From Oscillospiraceae bacterium (GTDB taxonomy: Bacteria > Bacillota > Clostridia > Oscillospirales > Acutalibacteraceae), in NCBI GenBank assembly GCA_015065545.1, contig SVQA01000010.1:1-64000 (forward strand): DNA of 64,000 bases, written 5' to 3'. The translations under genes and the position numbers were made by a program. Shown here one piece after another: positions 55,102 to 63,853 of this stretch; the stretch's first letter is position 1, and the number at the start of each line of letters is the position of its first letter. Below the pieces are notes generated by a model. That model was not told the DNA's origin and did no database searches. It saw only the letters and a list, made by a program, of their open reading frames with translations.

Positions 55102-55653
55102 ATGAGTAACTTTACCTTCGAAAACACACACATAGACGGTGTTTACATAATCACACCGAAAGTTTATGGTGACCATCGCGGATATTTTATGGAAACCTAC
55201 AAGCAAAGTGACTTTGAAGAAGCAGGTATATCCTGCACCTTCCTTCAGGATAACCAGTCCAAATCGAGAAAAGGAGTCCTGAGAGGACTGCATTTTCAGA
55301 AAACCTATCCTCAGGCAAAGCTTGTCCGTGTGATAAAAGGTGAAGTTTACGATGTTGCCGTTGACTTGCGAAAAGACAGCAAAACCTATGGTGAATATGT
55401 AGGTGTGATTCTTTCCGAAGAAAACAAAAAGCAGTTCTTTGTTCCTCGCGGCTTTGCCCACGGCTTTTTAGTTTTATCTGAAGAAGCAGAGTTTGTTTAC
55501 AAATGCGACAACCTTTATCATCCCGAGGATGAAGGCGGTCTTATCTATAACGATGAAGATATAAATATCAATTGGCCTGAGGGCTTCCAAATACTTTTAA
55601 GCGAAAAAGACAAGAACTTCCCCACATTTAAGGAACTTAATTTTTCATTCTGA
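55102..55653 (+). CDS. rmlC: dTDP-4-dehydrorhamnose 3,5-epimerase
   Basis: The 183-residue cupin epimerase has DHRGYFMETYK, the catalytic His in VLRGLHFQ, YDVAVDLRKDS and FVPRGFAHGFLVLS. It turns dTDP-4-keto-6-deoxyglucose into the L-rhamnose precursor. The reductase RmlD is not in the window, so either it lies elsewhere or the 4-keto-L-sugar is aminated. Confidence 0.95.
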   Translation: MSNFTFENTHIDGVYIITPKVYGDHRGYFMETYKQSDFEEAGISCTFLQDNQSKSRKGVLRGLHFQKTYPQAKLVRVIKGEVYDVAVDLRKDSKTYGEYVGVILSEENKKQFFVPRGFAHGFLVLSEEAEFVYKCDNLYHPEDEGGLIYNDEDININWPEGFQILLSEKDKNFPTFKELNFSF

Positions 55654-55677
55654 GCAAACTACAAGGAGTAAATACCC

Positions 55678-56697
55678 ATGAACATTTTAGTTACAGGCGG
55701 TGCCGGTTTCATCGGCGCAAATTTCGTATACTATGAACTCAAAAATCATCCCGAGGATCGCATTGTGTGCCTTGATAAGCTCACTTATGCAGGCAACCTC
55801 CAGACTCTCGACGAAGCTATGAAGAATGAAAACTTCCGCTTTGTAAAGGGCGATATTGCCAACAGGGAATGTGTATTCGGGCTTTTTGAAGAAGAACACT
55901 TTGACATTGTGGTGAACTTTGCGGCAGAAAGCCACGTTGACCGCTCTGTTGAAAATCCCGAGATATTCCTCAAGACCAACATTCTCGGCACCCAGACTCT
56001 TATGGACGCCTGCAGACAGTACGGCATCAAGCGTTATCATCAAGTTTCTACAGACGAGGTTTATGGCGACCTGCCTCTTGACAAACCCGACCTTTTCTTC
56101 ACAGAAGAGACACCCATACATACCTCTTCCCCCTACAGTGCCTCAAAGGCTTCTGCAGACCTTCTGGTGCTCGCTTATGCCCGCACCTTCAAGCTGCCTG
56201 TATCTATTACCCGTTGCTCCAATAACTACGGTCCTTACCACTTCCCCGAAAAGCTCATCCCCCTTATGATTTCAAGAGCTTTGGCTGACGAAAGCCTACC
56301 TGTATACGGCAAGGGTGAGAATGTCCGTGACTGGCTCTATGTTGAGGACCATTGCTCCGCTATCGACCTTGTAATCCGCAAGGGCAGAGAGGGTGAGGTT
56401 TACAACATCGGCGGCCACAACGAAAGAACAAATCTTGAAGTTGTAAAAACTATTCTTAAGCTTTTAGGCAAGCCCGAGAGTCTTATCACCTATGTAACCG
56501 ACAGACCCGGACACGATATGCGCTATGCCATTGACCCCACAAAAATTCACACAGAGCTTGGGTGGCTTCCCGAAACCACCTTTGACGAAGGTATCAAGCG
56601 CACAATCGAGTGGTATCTTAATAACGAGGATTGGTGGCAGAATATCCTTAAAGGTGACTACCGGACCTACTTCGAAAGAATATACAAAATCAGATAA
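55678..56697 (+). CDS. rmlB: dTDP-glucose 4,6-dehydratase
   Basis: The 339-residue extended SDR has TGGAGFIGANFV, the STDEVYGDL active-site Asp-Glu pair, YSASKASAD and NNYGPYHFPEKLIPL, matching RmlB in length and motifs. It makes dTDP-4-keto-6-deoxyglucose for the epimerase and, probably, for the two DegT aminotransferases that bracket the rml genes. AAGGAG precedes the start. Confidence 0.96.
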   Translation: MNILVTGGAGFIGANFVYYELKNHPEDRIVCLDKLTYAGNLQTLDEAMKNENFRFVKGDIANRECVFGLFEEEHFDIVVNFAAESHVDRSVENPEIFLKTNILGTQTLMDACRQYGIKRYHQVSTDEVYGDLPLDKPDLFFTEETPIHTSSPYSASKASADLLVLAYARTFKLPVSITRCSNNYGPYHFPEKLIPLMISRALADESLPVYGKGENVRDWLYVEDHCSAIDLVIRKGREGEVYNIGGHNERTNLEVVKTILKLLGKPESLITYVTDRPGHDMRYAIDPTKIHTELGWLPETTFDEGIKRTIEWYLNNEDWWQNILKGDYRTYFERIYKIR

Positions 56698-56726
56698 TCT
56701 ATTTATATATACAGGAGGAAACCAAA

Positions 56727-57860
56727 ATGGGAATCCAATTATTTATGCCTAAATTTGATGTTGATGCCTGCCTTGAAGAAATCAGAGAATGCCTCCAAAA
56801 AGGCTGGACAGGTATGGGCTTCAAAACCGTAGAGCTGGAAGAAAAATGGAAGGAATACACAGGTCTTGCAAATGCCTACTATCTAAATTCTTCCACCTCT
56901 GGTCTTTATATGGCTTGCGACCTTTTCAAAGCAGAGCTCGGCTGGGACGATAATTCCGAAGTTATTACCACCGCTCTCACATTTATCTCTACAAACCACG
57001 CCATTATGCAGGCAGGGCTTAAACCCGTTTTCGCAGATGTTGACGACACTCTTTGTCTTGATCCAGAATCTGTTAAGGCAAAAATCACCGAAAATACCAA
57101 GGCAGTGATGTATGTCGGTATGGGCGGTAATGCAGGTCACTACGATGAAATTATAAAAATCTGCAAGGAGAATAAGCTTGTTCTCATTCTTGATGCCGCT
57201 CACATGGCAGGCACCCGAGTAAACGGCGAGATCCCCGGCAAAGAGGCAGACGTTGTTGTTTACTCCTTCCAGGCTGTTAAGAATCTTCCAACAGCAGACA
57301 GCGGTATGATTTGCTTTAAGGATAAAAAGTTCGACGAAATTGCAAGAAAGTTTGCTTGGCTCGGTATCAACAAAGATACCTATGCAAGAACAAGTGCAGG
57401 CGGCAACTACAAATGGAAGTATGATGTAGAATATGTAGGTCACAAGTACCACGGAAACTCGGTTATTGCTTCTATCGCTTTAGTTCAGCTCAAGCATCTG
57501 GACGAGGACAACGCTTTCCGCAACAAAATAGCTCAGATGTACACCGAAGGCTTTGCTCCCTACAGCGACAAAATCGGTTTTGTTACAATTCCCGAGGGCT
57601 GTGATACCAGCCGTCACCTTTTCCAGATTATCGTAGAAAATCGTGACGAGCTCCTCACCTTCCTTAACTCAAAAGACATCTTCCCCGGTGTTCATTATAT
57701 CGACAACACAAACTACCGTATGTATAACTATGCTCAGGGCACCTGCCCCAAAGCAGAATACTACAGCGAGCATATCCTCTCTCTGCCCTTGCACCTGCGT
57801 CTGACAGAAGAGGACGTTAAAACAGTTATCGATGCTGTAATCGAGTTTGTTACTAAATGA
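56727..57860 (+). CDS. DegT/DnrJ/EryC1 sugar aminotransferase (second)
   Basis: The 377-residue PLP enzyme has FMPKFDVDACLEEIRECLQKGWTGMG, LNSSTSGLYMAC, TTALTFISTNHAIMQAGLKPVFADV, DAAHMAG and the PLP-Lys in YSFQAVKNLPTADSG. That lysine context differs from the enzyme at 52074, so the two probably act on different keto-sugars. Candidates are the dTDP-sugar from rmlB and the UDP-4-keto sugar from the dehydratase at 31121 (PglE-like step). AGGAGG precedes the ATG. The 3' end overlaps the phosphoesterase gene by 4 bp. Confidence 0.85.
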   Translation: MGIQLFMPKFDVDACLEEIRECLQKGWTGMGFKTVELEEKWKEYTGLANAYYLNSSTSGLYMACDLFKAELGWDDNSEVITTALTFISTNHAIMQAGLKPVFADVDDTLCLDPESVKAKITENTKAVMYVGMGGNAGHYDEIIKICKENKLVLILDAAHMAGTRVNGEIPGKEADVVVYSFQAVKNLPTADSGMICFKDKKFDEIARKFAWLGINKDTYARTSAGGNYKWKYDVEYVGHKYHGNSVIASIALVQLKHLDEDNAFRNKIAQMYTEGFAPYSDKIGFVTIPEGCDTSRHLFQIIVENRDELLTFLNSKDIFPGVHYIDNTNYRMYNYAQGTCPKAEYYSEHILSLPLHLRLTEEDVKTVIDAVIEFVTK

Positions 57861-58744
57861 AGAAAGCACTGAAAAAAGGTGAAAAAGATCTCCAGAATAA
57901 GCAAAGGCTTTCAAAAAACACTAAAATAAAAATTATTTTAGCCTCTGTCTTCCTTTTGCTTTTTGCTCTTTTTGCAGTAATTCTCATTGGTAACTTCACT
58001 ATAAAAATTACCCGACATCAAAACGAAAGCAATAAAATAATCGAACCTTTGAGGATTGCTCTAATCTCCGACCTCCACCAAAAAAGTGCCCTGGACTTTG
58101 AAGAACGAATTGCAGAAAAAATAGAGAAGGAATCCCCCGACTTAATCTTTATGGCAGGAGATTTTATTTCCCGCGAAGATGCCAACGATAACGACTTTAA
58201 AAGCCTTAATTCCCTTATCCGTTCTTTAAAGGAAATTGCACCTGTGTACTTTTCTTTGGGTAATCACGAAAGGTTCAACTCAAAAATAGAAGACATCTGT
58301 CATACTGTGGAATACGCAGGAGGAATTCTCCTTGACAGCGAATACACCAATGTAACAATAAAAGGAAACAAACTTTGCATTGGCGGTCTCAGATACTATC
58401 GCTCTTGGGACGAAGAGTCCAATGCTTTTCTCAAACGTTTTTGTACTGCATCGGACGATGTTTACACCATTCTTTTGTGCCATCATCCCGAATTTTATCT
58501 TTGGGGTATCAAAAATTATGATATAGACCTTACTTTAAGCGGACACACCCACGGAGGAATGGTAAAGCTTCCCTTTATAGGTCCCGTATATTCCCCCGAG
58601 CAGGGATGGTTTCCCGAATATGCAGCAGGTTTTTATGAATTCCCAAATGGTTATCTTGCCGTTACGACAGGGTTGGGCTCCTCTCCCGAGGCTATGCCCA
58701 GAATTTTCAACCGTCCGGAAATTATGATAATAGATTTGAAGTGA
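57857..58744 (+). CDS. membrane-anchored metallophosphoesterase (YkuE-like)
   Basis: The 295-residue protein has a basic N-terminus, one membrane helix (about 28-50) and a calcineurin-like phosphoesterase domain with LISDLHQ, GDFISRED, SLGNHE, CHHPE and SGHTHGG, a complete two-metal site. The catalytic domain is predicted outside the cell. Relatives hydrolyse phosphate esters such as lipid-linked intermediates or nucleotides. It overlaps the aminotransferase gene by 4 bp (ATGA). Confidence 0.88.
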   Translation: MKKALKKGEKDLQNKQRLSKNTKIKIILASVFLLLFALFAVILIGNFTIKITRHQNESNKIIEPLRIALISDLHQKSALDFEERIAEKIEKESPDLIFMAGDFISREDANDNDFKSLNSLIRSLKEIAPVYFSLGNHERFNSKIEDICHTVEYAGGILLDSEYTNVTIKGNKLCIGGLRYYRSWDEESNAFLKRFCTASDDVYTILLCHHPEFYLWGIKNYDIDLTLSGHTHGGMVKLPFIGPVYSPEQGWFPEYAAGFYEFPNGYLAVTTGLGSSPEAMPRIFNRPEIMIIDLK

Positions 58745-58748
58745 TACC

Positions 58749-59270
58749 ATGGATAAACCCTTGGAAATAGAATATAAATACCTTATTCGTTTTCCCAATA
58801 TCGAAGTTTTAAAAATTCAACCCGAATATAAATGCGAGGAAATGACCCAGCTTTATCTGGAGCTTCCGAAGGGAATGAGTGAGCATGGTACAAGATGCCG
58901 TATCCGCTCTGTAACTGATGAGAATGGGGTAAGATACATCCGCACCTTTAAAGAAAGCATCACCGATATGACAAAAATAGAAATTGAGGACGAGATTTCC
59001 AAAGAGGAATTCGACACTCTTTCAAGGTTTATCCGAGAAGGCTATGCTCCCATAAAAAAGCATCGTCACAGCTTTTCGCTCTTCGGCTTTGTTTATGAGG
59101 TAGATGTGTTTCCCTTCTGGGAGGACCGAGCTTACCTGGAAGTTGAGGTGGACAGTGAAAAAACTCAACCCCCTATCCCAGAGTTTATTCATATCATCAA
59201 AGACGTCACTGCTGACAAAAGATACCGAAACACAGCCCTTGCACAAAAAATTATAACTGAAGAAATTTAA
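58749..59270 (+). CDS. CYTH domain phosphatase
   Basis: The 173-residue protein has the CYTH signature E6-x-E8-x-K10 (LEIEYKYLI), then RCRIRS, YIRTFKES and EVDVFPFWEDRAYLEVEVD, strands of the triphosphate tunnel fold. CYTH proteins mostly hydrolyse inorganic or thiamine triphosphate. It ends the long rightward series, 4 bp after the phosphoesterase gene, and may be carried along without a role in the polysaccharide. Confidence 0.85.
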   Translation: MDKPLEIEYKYLIRFPNIEVLKIQPEYKCEEMTQLYLELPKGMSEHGTRCRIRSVTDENGVRYIRTFKESITDMTKIEIEDEISKEEFDTLSRFIREGYAPIKKHRHSFSLFGFVYEVDVFPFWEDRAYLEVEVDSEKTQPPIPEFIHIIKDVTADKRYRNTALAQKIITEEI

Positions 59271-59276
59271 CTAAAC

Positions 59277-59310
59277 AAAATGCTCTGCAAAAAATTGCAG
59301 AGCATTTTTT
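59277..59310. terminator. bidirectional terminator closing both polysaccharide blocks
   Basis: AAAATGCTCTGCAA / TTGCAGAGCATTTTTT is a long perfect stem with an AAAA loop and T-rich tails both ways, between the converging CYTH and nucleotidyltransferase genes. Confidence 0.88.
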
Positions 59311-59322
59311 ATCTTTATTCAG

Positions 59323-60504
59323 TTAGTGAACAGAGCCGATACTCTCAAGGAATTTCTTTTTAATCTGAGCCTCGGTAGTATTGGCTGATGTAATAACCTT
59401 AACCCGTCCGTACTTTTTATCTTTAAAAAAATGAAAGATATGATTAACCCAAGCTGCAGGCACAAGTAAAGGCTTACCGCTATATCTCGGATACATTCTT
59501 TCAAGCTCTGAAAAAGGCGGGAAAATCCTCTCTAAGAAGAAACGAACTCTTGCGTTTTTCTTTCCTGTTGACATATTATGTCTGAGGGCATTCTCCGCAA
59601 TCTTTTCGGCAGATTGATCGCCGAAAACACCGCCGGAAAATGTAAAGTCACACATATTATTGTAAACTTCATCTTCCAAGGGTACAACCCAATCGGGAGC
59701 AGGAAAAGCAAACCATTTATTGCATATATAGAGCACGGTGTTAAAAAATGTGCCAAGTCCCATCGAGGATAAATCATCCCTGACTTTAAGAAGGTCAAGA
59801 CTCTCTGAATATTTTTTGATATAGAGTGCGATGTCAAGATACATCCTGAGTCCTGCACCGCTGCCGTACACGTGCTTTTCCAGATGAGTAATAAGATAAC
59901 AGAGGTGGAAGTTATGCTCGAACTCATAGGTGTATTCGTCACGTGAGGTAACATTCTCCCACAACTTCTCAAAGTAGCTTTTATCAGTAAGATTGGAAAC
60001 ATTAAGATTCTTATGAAACTCGTAATGCTCCTTGTTCTTCTTGAAAACATTAACAACGCCTGCATCAGCCAAAGAATGCTCATAGCCCTTTGACTTCATA
60101 TAATCCCGAAGCTTTTCCACATCCTGCTTGGGAATCACAATATCCGCATCGCCATAAGTTCGCAGATACGGGATAGGATAAGCTGCACTCACCATCATAC
60201 CTTTAAAGAGGATATGTTTGATAGAAAGGCTCCGTAGCTGTGCACTAATGCTCATAGCAGAAGCCTCTCGGCTGAGCATATTCATTACGGTACGATCATA
60301 CTCGTGCATAAATTTTGCTCTTACCTCTTCACTCTCAAACAAATCGAACTTGTCCAGAATATGAGCAACTATTCCAATAACACTGTGCTTCTTCGAGAGC
60401 TTAAACAGTGCCTGTGTATCAACGCCTTCTATATTAGGTTTTTGGCTGTAATCTGTGGCAAAAGACCTCAGAATATCAATTAAAACTAACTGTGTATTAT
60501 TCAA
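59323..60504 (-). CDS. nucleotidyltransferase family protein (NTP_transf_5-like)
   Basis: The 393-residue protein has the pol-beta-type site YGDADIVIPKQDVEKLRDYM at about 116-135 and a helical remainder, typical of the uncharacterised NTP_transf_5 group found in capsule and peptide-modification loci. HLEKHVYGSGAGLRMYLDIAL is a further family-like stretch. The substrate is unknown. It starts with TTG, with AGGAG about 8 nt upstream, and follows capF where capG might be expected. Confidence 0.72.
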   Translation of the reverse strand: MNNTQLVLIDILRSFATDYSQKPNIEGVDTQALFKLSKKHSVIGIVAHILDKFDLFESEEVRAKFMHEYDRTVMNMLSREASAMSISAQLRSLSIKHILFKGMMVSAAYPIPYLRTYGDADIVIPKQDVEKLRDYMKSKGYEHSLADAGVVNVFKKNKEHYEFHKNLNVSNLTDKSYFEKLWENVTSRDEYTYEFEHNFHLCYLITHLEKHVYGSGAGLRMYLDIALYIKKYSESLDLLKVRDDLSSMGLGTFFNTVLYICNKWFAFPAPDWVVPLEDEVYNNMCDFTFSGGVFGDQSAEKIAENALRHNMSTGKKNARVRFFLERIFPPFSELERMYPRYSGKPLLVPAAWVNHIFHFFKDKKYGRVKVITSANTTEAQIKKKFLESIGSVH

Positions 60505-60543
60505 AGCCTACTCCTGCGGACAAATAAAAGTCCTGATAAAAAT

Positions 60544-61689
60544 TTAAACTTCCAAGAAATATGTATCGGGGCGGTTGGGGTCAAATGCCTCGCTTGCCCA
60601 CATAAATGTTACCATATCGGTATCGCCAAGATTTTCGATATTATGGGTGTAGCCTGTGGGAATATCCACAACCTCCATTTTGTCACCGCTTACAAAATAC
60701 TCGATAACCTCGTCGCTGTCAATTTTTCTGAATCGGATAACACCTTTCCCCGACACAACACAGAACTTCTCGTTCTTTGTGTGGTGCCAGTGATTGCCCT
60801 TTGTGATATGAGGCTTTGAGATATTTACAGAAAACTGTCCTCTGTCAGATGTTCTGATTATCTCGGTGAAAGAGCCTCTGTAGTCGCTATGGGTATTAAG
60901 AGGATAAGAAAATTTATCTTTGGGCAGATAAGAAAGATAGGTTGCGTAAAGTGCTCTTTCAAATGCATCTGCAAGGTAAGGCACCAGAAGCTTACCTCTT
61001 CCTTCCTTAAAGGAAGCAAGCAAATTTGCAAGCCTCGAAAGACTTACAACGTAGGTGGGATTCACAAGGCAGAAGCCCTCTTCATCCTTTGCAGTGCTAT
61101 CGTTAACGCAGTTAAGAAGCACTCTCACTACATCGTCGATATAGGCAAGAGTTATTTCCTTTTGGGGTGCATCAATGCGAAGCTCAAGACCGTTTGCAGT
61201 ATTGTGGCAGAAGGTTGCCACTACACTGTTATAGTTAGGTCTGCACCATTTGCCGAAAAGCCCGGGAAAGCGGAAGATGTATACCTTCTGACCTGTTTCC
61301 TCCGAATATGCTTTGAGAGTATCTTCTGCCTGACGCTTGCTTATTCCGTAAGGATTCTCAAGTGCAGCCTGAGTAGAAGAACTGAGTGCTACAGGGCAGG
61401 CATTACCTTGCTCTTTAAGGAAAGCAATAAGCTCTGTAAGTGAGTCAAGATTACCCTCTGTAAACTCTTTTTCCTCTTTGGGTCTGTTTACTCCTGCCAG
61501 GTGAAAAACAAAGTCGCAATCCTTACAATAAGCCTTAAGCTTCTCTTTATCTGTGTCTATATCGGCTGTGAGTATTTCACAGCCCTTTTCAATACCTGCA
61601 AAACTGCATTTACCCTCGCTTATGTTTTTGAGCTCAGCCACAAGGTTTTTTCCCACAAAGCCGTTAGCTCCTGTTACAAGTATCTTCAT
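60544..61689 (-). CDS. capF: UDP-2-acetamido-2,6-dideoxy-hexulose reductase (CapF/FnlB/WbjC type)
   Basis: The 381-residue bifunctional protein has an SDR domain (MKILVTGANGFVGKNLV at the start; YGISKRQAED) and a C-terminal cupin of about 110 residues (GNHWHHTKNEKFCVVSGKG, PTGYTHNIENLG). CapF epimerises C3 with the cupin and reduces C4 with the SDR part, the second step to UDP-L-FucNAc. The ATG at 61689 overlaps the capE stop (ATGA). The third enzyme, CapG, is missing downstream. Confidence 0.9.
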   Translation of the reverse strand: MKILVTGANGFVGKNLVAELKNISEGKCSFAGIEKGCEILTADIDTDKEKLKAYCKDCDFVFHLAGVNRPKEEKEFTEGNLDSLTELIAFLKEQGNACPVALSSSTQAALENPYGISKRQAEDTLKAYSEETGQKVYIFRFPGLFGKWCRPNYNSVVATFCHNTANGLELRIDAPQKEITLAYIDDVVRVLLNCVNDSTAKDEEGFCLVNPTYVVSLSRLANLLASFKEGRGKLLVPYLADAFERALYATYLSYLPKDKFSYPLNTHSDYRGSFTEIIRTSDRGQFSVNISKPHITKGNHWHHTKNEKFCVVSGKGVIRFRKIDSDEVIEYFVSGDKMEVVDIPTGYTHNIENLGDTDMVTFMWASEAFDPNRPDTYFLEV

Positions 61690-62711
61690 ACTCCTGTCCA
61701 CTCCTTGAGTTCATCCTGAATGTAGGAAAGAGTCAGGAGCTTTTCTTTAACCTGCTCAACTGTAAGAAGCTCTGTATTGTCAGAGGTAAACTCTTCAATT
61801 GTATTACGCTTTGTGTCACCCTTATCAATGTAAAGGTCGTAGTTTAAATCTCGCTTATCCGCAGGCACTCTGTAGAAGTCACCCATATCCACAGCACTTG
61901 CACATTCCTCTGCGGTGAGGAGTGTTTCGTACTTCTTCTCGCCATGGCGGATACCAATAATTTTCTTCTCTATCTGAGGCACACCAAAAAGCTCTGCCAC
62001 AGACTGAGCAAGCACCTCAACCGTGCAGGCAGGTGCCTTCTGCACCAATATATCTCCGCTCTTGCCATTCTCGAAAGCAAAGAGCACCAGGTCAACTGCC
62101 TCTTCAAGACTCATAATAAAGCGTGTCATCTGAGGGTCGGTAAGTGTAAGAGGTAAGCCCTGCTTAATCTGACTTATGAAGAGAGGAATTACAGAGCCTC
62201 GGGAACACATAACGTTGCCGTATCTTGTACAGCAGATTGATGTCTTGTCCTCGGCGACTGTTCTTGCTCTGGCGATTGTTACCTTCTCCATCATAGCCTT
62301 GGAGGTACCCATAGCATTTACAGGATATGCTGCCTTGTCGGTAGAAAGGCAGATAACCTTCTTAACTCCTGCACTGATAGCGGCGCTCAACACATTGTCT
62401 GTACCCAGAACATTTGTCTTTACTGCCTCAATAGGAAAGAACTCGCAAGCAGGAACCTGCTTGAGTGCTGCCGCATGGAAGATATAGTCTACTCCATACA
62501 TAGCAAGTGAAAGAGAATTTATGTCCCTTACGTCACCAATAAAGAACTTAATCTTTTCGCTCTGGTACTTGTGTCTCATCTGGTCCTGTTTCATCTCATC
62601 ACGGGAGAAAATTCTTATCTCCTTGATGTCGGTCTGCAGGAAACGGTCAAGCACCGCATTACCGAAGGAGCCTGTACCGCCTGTTATTAGTAAAGTTTTT
62701 CCTTCAAACAT
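61686..62711 (-). CDS. capE: UDP-GlcNAc 4,6-dehydratase/5-epimerase (CapE/FnlA/WbjB type)
   Basis: The 341-residue soluble SDR has LLITGGTGSFGNAVLDRFL, STDKAAYPVNAMGTSKAMMEK (Met in place of the SDR Tyr, as in this class) and RYGNVMCSRGSVIPLF. It makes the L-arabino 4-hexulose that CapF reduces. The ATG at 62711 follows GAAAGGA; an ATG at 62729 falls inside that site. It runs opposite to the main locus and overlaps capF by 4 bp. Confidence 0.9.
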   Translation of the reverse strand: MFEGKTLLITGGTGSFGNAVLDRFLQTDIKEIRIFSRDEMKQDQMRHKYQSEKIKFFIGDVRDINSLSLAMYGVDYIFHAAALKQVPACEFFPIEAVKTNVLGTDNVLSAAISAGVKKVICLSTDKAAYPVNAMGTSKAMMEKVTIARARTVAEDKTSICCTRYGNVMCSRGSVIPLFISQIKQGLPLTLTDPQMTRFIMSLEEAVDLVLFAFENGKSGDILVQKAPACTVEVLAQSVAELFGVPQIEKKIIGIRHGEKKYETLLTAEECASAVDMGDFYRVPADKRDLNYDLYIDKGDTKRNTIEEFTSDNTELLTVEQVKEKLLTLSYIQDELKEWTGV

Positions 62712-62725
62712 ATCTATCTTTCCTT

Positions 62726-63853
62726 TCATGCTTTAGCAATAAATCGTCTGATTTTTGCACCAAAAGAATTGGAGCAGTATTTATCATTAAGCTTCTTAAT
62801 GTTCATCTTATGCATATCCATGAGGTACTTTTCTCTCAAAGGATTTTTCTTTGTACTTGTGATTATGGCTCTGTTTTCCCCGAGTGCTTCCTCTAAGGTG
62901 CGAGGGTCCGAGTCAATCTTATCTTTTATTTTTTCAAAGAAGTGTCTGCCTTTTTCGGTGTTTATCGCACAGAGGCTTACTCCGTCCTTCTCTCTGAGTG
63001 GACTGTCGGTTTTCGAAAGTCCCCAGAAATCACCGATTGTAATATCGCTGCCCGATTTAAAAGCTTTGAAACTGCATTCATAACAGCATCTTCTTAAAGA
63101 AATATTCTGCAAAAACGCAAGCATATAAGGGTCAGAAACAGAAGGCACTCTGTAAACAGGAGCATTTTTATACTCAATGCTTATATAGTGACCCCTCTTT
63201 TTATCTTCGGTTTTATCTCTGAAGCGTACCCTCGTAATTTCACCCTTTTGCCCCATGAACTCAAGATAATTTTTAAATAGTGCGGGTGAAGGTACTCCGT
63301 GGCATACAAAATCAACTAATAGCAAATTATCATAATCTTTTTCAAGATAACTTTTGAGTCCTGCACACTGGCAAGAGGTACCCGTAAAAAGAACCTGTTT
63401 ACCTTCGGTAAGGTATTCTTTTATTTCTTTATATGTATTCCTTACATCAGATTGAACATACTTGGAGCCCATAAGAGCCCCTATATCCTGCAAAGATGTT
63501 GCACACTTGTGAAGTACACAAAGGTTCTCATCATAGCCTGCACCAAAAACCACGCCGCCTGCATTTACCACACACTCTGCAAGTGTACCGAAAACACCGC
63601 CCGAGGAACTTAAAAATACAGTATCTTCGTCCTTTGCTCTTACGGCATAAACATCAGCAGGTTTAGCCTCTGCTTTGTCAGAAGCCACCGGACACACATT
63701 AACACATTTGTTGCAAGACACACAGCTCTCTTCATCGATAACAGGGAAAAGGAAGCCTTCTTCATCCTCTTTCATTTTAAGAGCACCGACAGCACAGCTC
63801 TGCTCACATGCACCACATCCTGTGCATCTATCCCTAACTACTAAACTAATCAT
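62726..63853 (-). CDS. FrhB-like 4Fe-4S protein (coenzyme F420 hydrogenase beta-subunit family)
   Basis: The 375-residue protein has two ferredoxin-type clusters at the N-terminus (C10-x2-C13-x2-C16-x3-C20 and CVSCNKCVNVCP at about 44-55) followed by the FrhB N- and C-domains (SSSGGVFG, GTSCQCAGLK, VCHGVPSP, RFRDK, DITIGDFWG). In non-methanogens such proteins are common in capsule loci beside pyruvyl transferases, with an unknown redox role. It overlaps the gene to its right by 4 bp and capE follows after 14 bp. Confidence 0.85.
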   Translation of the reverse strand: MISLVVRDRCTGCGACEQSCAVGALKMKEDEEGFLFPVIDEESCVSCNKCVNVCPVASDKAEAKPADVYAVRAKDEDTVFLSSSGGVFGTLAECVVNAGGVVFGAGYDENLCVLHKCATSLQDIGALMGSKYVQSDVRNTYKEIKEYLTEGKQVLFTGTSCQCAGLKSYLEKDYDNLLLVDFVCHGVPSPALFKNYLEFMGQKGEITRVRFRDKTEDKKRGHYISIEYKNAPVYRVPSVSDPYMLAFLQNISLRRCCYECSFKAFKSGSDITIGDFWGLSKTDSPLREKDGVSLCAINTEKGRHFFEKIKDKIDSDPRTLEEALGENRAIITSTKKNPLREKYLMDMHKMNIKKLNDKYCSNSFGAKIRRFIAKA

